The position numbers and the translations under genes are program-made. Positions 59,576 to 64,000 of a DNA stretch of 64,000 nt are shown piece after piece; positions within the stretch are counted from its first letter, which is position 1; every line of letters begins with the position of its first letter. Under the pieces are notes generated by a model that did not search any database, was not told the DNA's origin, and saw only the letters and a list, made by a program, of their open reading frames with translations. The stretch is from Pratylenchus scribneri (lineage: Eukaryota; Nematoda; Chromadorea; Rhabditida; Pratylenchidae): positions 1,674,001 through 1,738,000 of the forward strand of contig JAQSEB010000046.1 of the NCBI GenBank assembly GCA_030063045.1. The letters run 5' to 3'.

Positions 59576-59878
59576 CATTCCCATTATTCAATTTTCTTGT
59601 TTATGATCAAAAAATCATCATTTTAATAAATTTATAATTACGGGGGGACTAGTTTTACTTCTTCCAAATAGTTTTTTAATTTTCGGGATCAAAACATGGG
59701 TAATGTTATTTAAATTTCTTTCTTTTTTGGCTGCACAATAAATTCTTATAATATACAAATAAATTAAGTAAAATTCAAAGCAAAATAATTAGTAAATTAC
59801 ACATTTTTAAATTTCAGATATTTTTTTAATTTCAAAAAATTTCATTAAAATCTTTTAAAACCTACCTTATTTTAAAAA

Positions 59879-61946
59879 ATGGATTCAAAAAACAACGATG
59901 TTGAGGAATCGGAATTTTCTGACGTCTCTACTTCAGCTGGAGTGTGCCCTCTACAAATGGCCGAAAAATTGAAGGTAAAATATTATCGAAAAATTTAAAT
60001 TAATTTTTCTAAATATAGGATGTGATGATGAAAATGATGAATGACACAAAAAATGGAGATCAATTGGAGAAGAAAGAAATTGATGGACTGAAAAAGGAAA
60101 ATGGTGAATTGAAAGATGGAATGACAAAATTGAAGAAGGAATTGGACGAATTGAAACAAAAAATGACCAAAAATGAAGAATTTGATGGAAAGAATACCGA
60201 AGTTAAAGGGGTCAGAAAATTCGTAAATTTTAATGCAAATTTTAATTGAAATAAAAAGAAAATTATTATTCTCAATTTGAAAAAATTGAAAAAGTACGTC
60301 TATGTCCCCAAATATGATTTTAAGATACTAGAAAGAAGTAAAGCTATAATTATTATAAATTTTTAAAGTTTTAGTTTCAAAATAATTTGTCCATTTTTAA
60401 AAATTTTTACGCTTTTTCGATTAAATTATTTTATGTAATTTCAGGTTGCCAATTTTGAACAAATTGATGGGATTCAATGGGTTAAATATGATCAGAATGA
60501 ATACAAATTAGTGTGCGGGTCAAAAATGAGCATTAATGGACTCATGGCAGAACATTTTGGACCTCCTTGTCCTTGGGGTAATTATAATTGAGATGATAAA
60601 TTATCATTTTTTGTTAAGTTTGGAATTGTGTTCGCACCAATTTGCCAATTCCTTCATTCAATTCGGGCATCAAAAAACCCACTATTGCCTTTTACTTTGA
60701 AGTGCACATTCTCAAGAAGCCATTGCTTTGGTTGGTGTTTTACTATAATTTTTAATAGATTTAAAAATGCTTAAAAATTAAAAATAATTTTTTAAATAAA
60801 ATTAATGAATAATTCGTAATTAATTTTGTTTTTTAATCGTTCCATTGCTCAGGTATGACGGCATTCTCATTGGATTTTGTACTGAAAATTTCTTATTGGA
60901 AGGAAAATGGCTGGGATCTGTTGAAAATTCAATTGGAATGTGGCGCAAGGGAGGAATGCGGATTGATGGAAAGTTTAATTTCCCAGTCAAAGGATTGTTC
61001 AAACATGCTATTTTTTTCTCCCCAAAAAAACTTTTTTTTCCCCAAAAAAATCTTTTTTTTCTCCAAAACTTTTTTTTCCCCAAAAAACACTTTTTTATCC
61101 CCAATACCTCTTTTTCCTCCAAAAATAACTTTTTTATCCCCAATAAACCCAAAAGCGAAAATTTTTTGATTTTTTCTTATAAATCATAAAATAAATGAAA
61201 TTTAAGCTTCAGAAGATGAAATTATCTCAATATTTTCAATATGAATTTTCATATTAATTTCTTTCGGCATTACAAACTTATTAGCTTTACCTAGCTAAAA
61301 AGTAAAAACTTACCCTAATCTTAGCCCTTAGCCCCTAGAACCCATCCTCTGACCCTAACCTACCCTAACCCTAGCCCGTAGCCCCTAAAACCCATGCTCC
61401 GACCCTAGCCTAACCCTATCCCATAGCCCATAAAACCCATGGTCTGATAGCCAAGCCCCTAATTCGGAAAACCACATCCGAGTCATAAACATTAAACTTA
61501 TTAAAAAATTTATTTTTTTGCACATTGGAACATGTTAAATGAGTTGCATTCCATTTACTTTTATGATTTTTAAGAAAAAATCAAAAAATTTTTACTTTTG
61601 GGTTTATTGGGGATAAAAAAGTGTTTTTTGGGGGAAAAAAAAGTTTTGGGGAAAAAAAAGATTTTTTTGGGGAAAAAAAAGTTTTTTTTGGGGAGAAAAA
61701 AGGTTATCACATTGTTCAATAAAGGGGATGTGATCGGACTTGGCATTATTCATTGGCGATAATTAATATTTAGAAATTATATTTGAAATTAATAATTTTA
61801 ATTCAGAGAAGAATGTATTGCCGCCAAAATTCGCTGGGCTTAAACATTTTCCGGCAATCAATTTGAATCGCATTGGACATACAATTCGAGTGAATTTTGG
61901 CAACGATGAATGGCGATTCAAAGATTTTGGACGTGTTTTTGAATAA
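59879..61946 (+). pseudogene. SPRY-domain protein gene, interrupted by a transposon in an exon
   Basis: Exons 59879-59974, 60019-60210, 60445-60577, 60619-60730 and 60853-61002 join in phase. They give an acidic N-terminus, a Lys/Glu coiled coil (exon 2), and a SPRY domain: VKYDQNEYKLVCGS, IPSFNSGIKKPTIAFYFEVH, WYDGILIGFCTENF, LEGKWLGSVENSIGMW. The 708-base element at 61003-61710 sits in the fifth exon. Removing it together with one 9-base duplication continues the domain as VKGLFNKGDVIGLGIIHWR. With the element present, the frame runs into element-derived Lys/Phe-rich sequence and stops at 61189. A TAA then follows HWR, and the last exon (61807-61946, PAINLNRIGHTIRVNFG... DFGRVFE) has no matching donor. 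Non-functional in this copy unless unusual splicing occurs. Confidence 0.85.
61003..61710. mobile_element. MULE-like MITE, copy 2 (708 bp), inside SPRY exon
   Basis: Reverse-oriented relative of 32680-33425: the same CCCCAAAAAA/TTTTTTGGGG arms, the same centre with ACCCTAACC/GCCCCTAAAACCC motifs and the same flanking ATGATTTTTAAGAAAAAATC. It is bounded by perfect 9-base duplications ATTGTTCAA (60994-61002 and 61711-61719). The last bases GGTTATCAC and first bases ACATGCTA correspond to the ends of copy 1. Confidence 0.95.
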
Positions 61947-62893
61947 AATTGATGACAAGAAACCTAAAAAAGAGGAGGAATCGAACATACAATTTTGATG
62001 ATTTTATATTTGAATTTATTTAAAATATTGGATGAAGATGATTTCAAATTCATTAATCGTTATTTTTGATATATTTCAATTCTGAAGATAAAACAATTAA
62101 AAATAAATTCTTTGCCATTATTTTTGATTTAATTAAATTAATTTGGTTGGAGGAAAAATAACGAATTTACATTGAAAATCAATGAAGCTTACAAGGGGTC
62201 ATATAATTATAATAAAAATGTTAAAAAGAAGAGAAATGAGTGTAATTTATTAATTGTTCTTTTTGTCATATTCAGAAGAAAGTTAGCTTCTTATAATTGA
62301 ATCCGTTTCAATAACAAAATGAACTAGAGAATTATCTAACAATCAATACATCACAGTTTTTATTCATTCATTACTTGATTTCTTCATTTTTATGGATACT
62401 ATTGTTAATTGTTGAATACAATTGAAAAATTGAAATTTTATTTTCCATTTCTCCTTCTAATGTTCTTCTCTTTATCTAATTTGGCAATATTCTGGGATTG
62501 GAAAATCCACATCACGAAAAAATTTTAAATATAATTTTTAAAATATAAACAAAATTTTGGACATTTCATATAAGCCAAACAACATCATATAAGGACGGGA
62601 GAAATATTGAAAGGGTAGTATTATTATTAATATAGTCCAAAAAATAGAAAAATTCAATTTGTTGTTTTTTTATTATATTCTGAAATACCATCTTAATAAT
62701 AAAATGAATTGTACTAAATATGGTATGTAAACACAATATCGTTTTATTATTACATATATTTATTAAAAATGATTGAAAATTGATTCAAATAAATATTAAA
62801 TTTAACAATTGATTTAAATATTTAAGGATAAAAATGCATTTTAACTTGATTTCTTCTCATTTTTTATTACTTTACTGGCTATTTCCTAAATTC
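61947..62893. other. intergenic between convergent SPRY genes
   Basis: AT-rich spacer between the 3' ends of the two SPRY genes. No ORF, RNA or repeat recognised. Confidence 0.5.
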
Positions 62894-63838
62894 TTATTCA
62901 AAAACTCGTCCAAATTCTTTGAATCGCCATTTATTCTTGACAAAAATTATACGGACTGAATTGCCATGTAACAAATTGATAGCCGGGAAAAGTTGCATGT
63001 TGACAAATTTTACTGGCATTTCTTTCCTTGCTTAAATAAAATTATTTGTCAATACAATTATTATATTATATTTTTTTATTTAATTTATTCAAATATTTTA
63101 CTCAGAAAATGGCCATTAAGTGTAGCAAAACACTGCATTTTTAAATTTGGCTGATGGGTTATGCCAATTCCAACCACATCAGTTTCAGTGAAATATCCAC
63201 TGATATATCTCAATCTGGTCCTGGCATCAATAGAAATTGCAGTTTTGTGACATATTCCAATTGAATTTTTCTCATATCCAAGCCATTTGCCTTCCAAAGG
63301 AAATTCTTGTTCACAAAATCCAATAATAATACTGGGCCTGCAAAATACATGGTTCCGATTTTTTGGATTCATTAACAATTTTAATGTCTGATTAAAAAAT
63401 TTAAATACCATCCAACATATGCCGTAATCTCGAGAATTTCCATTTCATAATAGAAGGCAATGGATGGCTCTCTGACTTCCAATTCCAAATTATATGCTGG
63501 AATTGGCATTGTGGCACGGACCAAACTAATTGGATACCAAATATCTGAAAGAATTTTTTAATTCCCTTTTTTATATTTCTTTTTACTCCAAAATGAACCG
63601 GAGTATTTCAAGATGAGACCTCCCTCTGAAATGGTTATTCTTGTTGAACAATCTGTTGCATTCATTTTATATGCCTTTGAATCGTATTTGATCACCTCAA
63701 CTCCATCAATTCTTAAAAATTAATTTTTTATTATAAATATAGTACCAAAAATTCAAAAAAGAACACCTACTTCGTTAATGGTTTGCGGTTAGTATGCTCA
63801 TCTTGGTTTACATTTATATGATGAAGATGCTTGACCAT
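62894..63838 (-). CDS. SPRY-domain protein, 5 exons, complete
   Basis: Exons 63838-63771, 63711-63599, 63544-63409, 63337-63102 and 63030-62894 join in phase into 229 residues. The start is MVKHLHHINVNQDEH, with no signal peptide. The SPRY domain spans almost the whole protein: IDGVEVIKYDSKAYKM, the FYYEMEI strand, IIIGFCEQEFPLEGKWLGYE, DVVGIGITHQP, FATLNGHFL, FPAINLLHGNSVRIIFV and the end KEFGRVFE. SPRY domains are protein-binding folds; families of them are used as secreted effectors in some plant-parasitic nematodes, but this one lacks a secretion signal. It is a paralogue of the interrupted gene at 59879 (shared IDG...KYD, LEGKWLG, FGRVFE) but lacks its coiled-coil exon. Confidence 0.9.
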
Positions 63839-64000
63839 AATATATTATTTTAGATAATTTATCAAAAATTACATACAACTCGAGGATAACGACTGTTTCG
63901 GGCATATACATTTATTGTTGAATGTTGATAAATCGGCAATGATCGATTGCAAAATGATGATTTTGGCTGATGAAAATGTTTTTTTTTATCACGAATTTTA
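63839..64000. other. window end, upstream of SPRY gene
   Basis: Presumed 5' flank of the SPRY gene; no distinct promoter element recognised in this short stretch. Confidence 0.4.

Noticed and set aside
60820..61189. Phe/Lys-rich frames after the SPRY exon
   Set aside because: They are translations of the transposon arm (CCCCAAAAAA runs) on either strand and not natural protein.

Overview
The window reads as nuclear DNA of a nematode. It is AT-rich, its genes are split into many small exons by introns that are often only 40-60 bases, and acceptors are of the TTTTCAG/TTTAG type. The gene content is nematode-typical: a cuticle collagen, two nematode chemoreceptor-type seven-helix receptors plus a third receptor, a nematode astacin, a MATH-BTB protein, SPRY-domain proteins and galectin domains. 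SPRY, MATH-BTB and small secreted proteins would suit a tylenchid (plant-parasitic) nematode, but nothing here proves the genus. Exon models were built by hand from splice sites and reading phase. Where every junction stays in phase the model is strong.

Layout, left to right: a 27-bp minisatellite (1-322); two small intact hypothetical genes (693-1232 plus, 2730-3311 minus) and a signal-peptide ORF (3920-4060 minus); a CCCGG-rich repeat block (5556-6255); a six-exon Sra/Srab-type chemoreceptor (6686-9602 plus). About 8 kb of repeats and tRNA-like sequences follow (9603-18088). Next come a seven-exon coiled-coil protein (18089-22564 plus), a nine-exon cuticle collagen (23319-25175 minus), a five-exon seven-helix receptor with an in-frame TGA near its N-terminus (26693-29541 minus), and a seven-exon Srsx-like receptor (31474-35514 plus).

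The most striking locus is 36041-45018 (minus): seventeen exons that all join in phase and encode at least 900 residues with about four recognisable galectin-type domains and a further degenerate one. Its 5' end runs into a 23-bp tandem array and a Ty3/Gypsy-type integrase remnant (45050-47087). Right of that lie a broken astacin protease (48089-50503), two secreted-protein genes (50801-52054 and 53041-53414, both minus), an eleven-exon MATH-BTB gene (53942-56050 minus), and two convergent SPRY genes (59879-61946 plus, interrupted; 62894-63838 minus, intact).

Non-autonomous DNA transposons are dense and can be delimited by target-site duplications: two copies of one element with perfect 9-bp duplications in opposite orientation, one of them inside a SPRY exon; a 431-bp foldback element with a 10-bp duplication; a 102-bp hAT-like element with an 8-bp duplication; and three related foldback elements sharing CGACA(C/T)TTGCGGA ends. 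The MATH-BTB and SPRY genes are divergently transcribed about 3.8 kb apart and carry a similar ~112-bp sequence in mirrored position 300-480 bases upstream of each start. No single operon-like system is evident. The window looks like an accessory, fast-evolving region of receptors, secreted or surface proteins and adaptor-type domains, remodelled by transposons.
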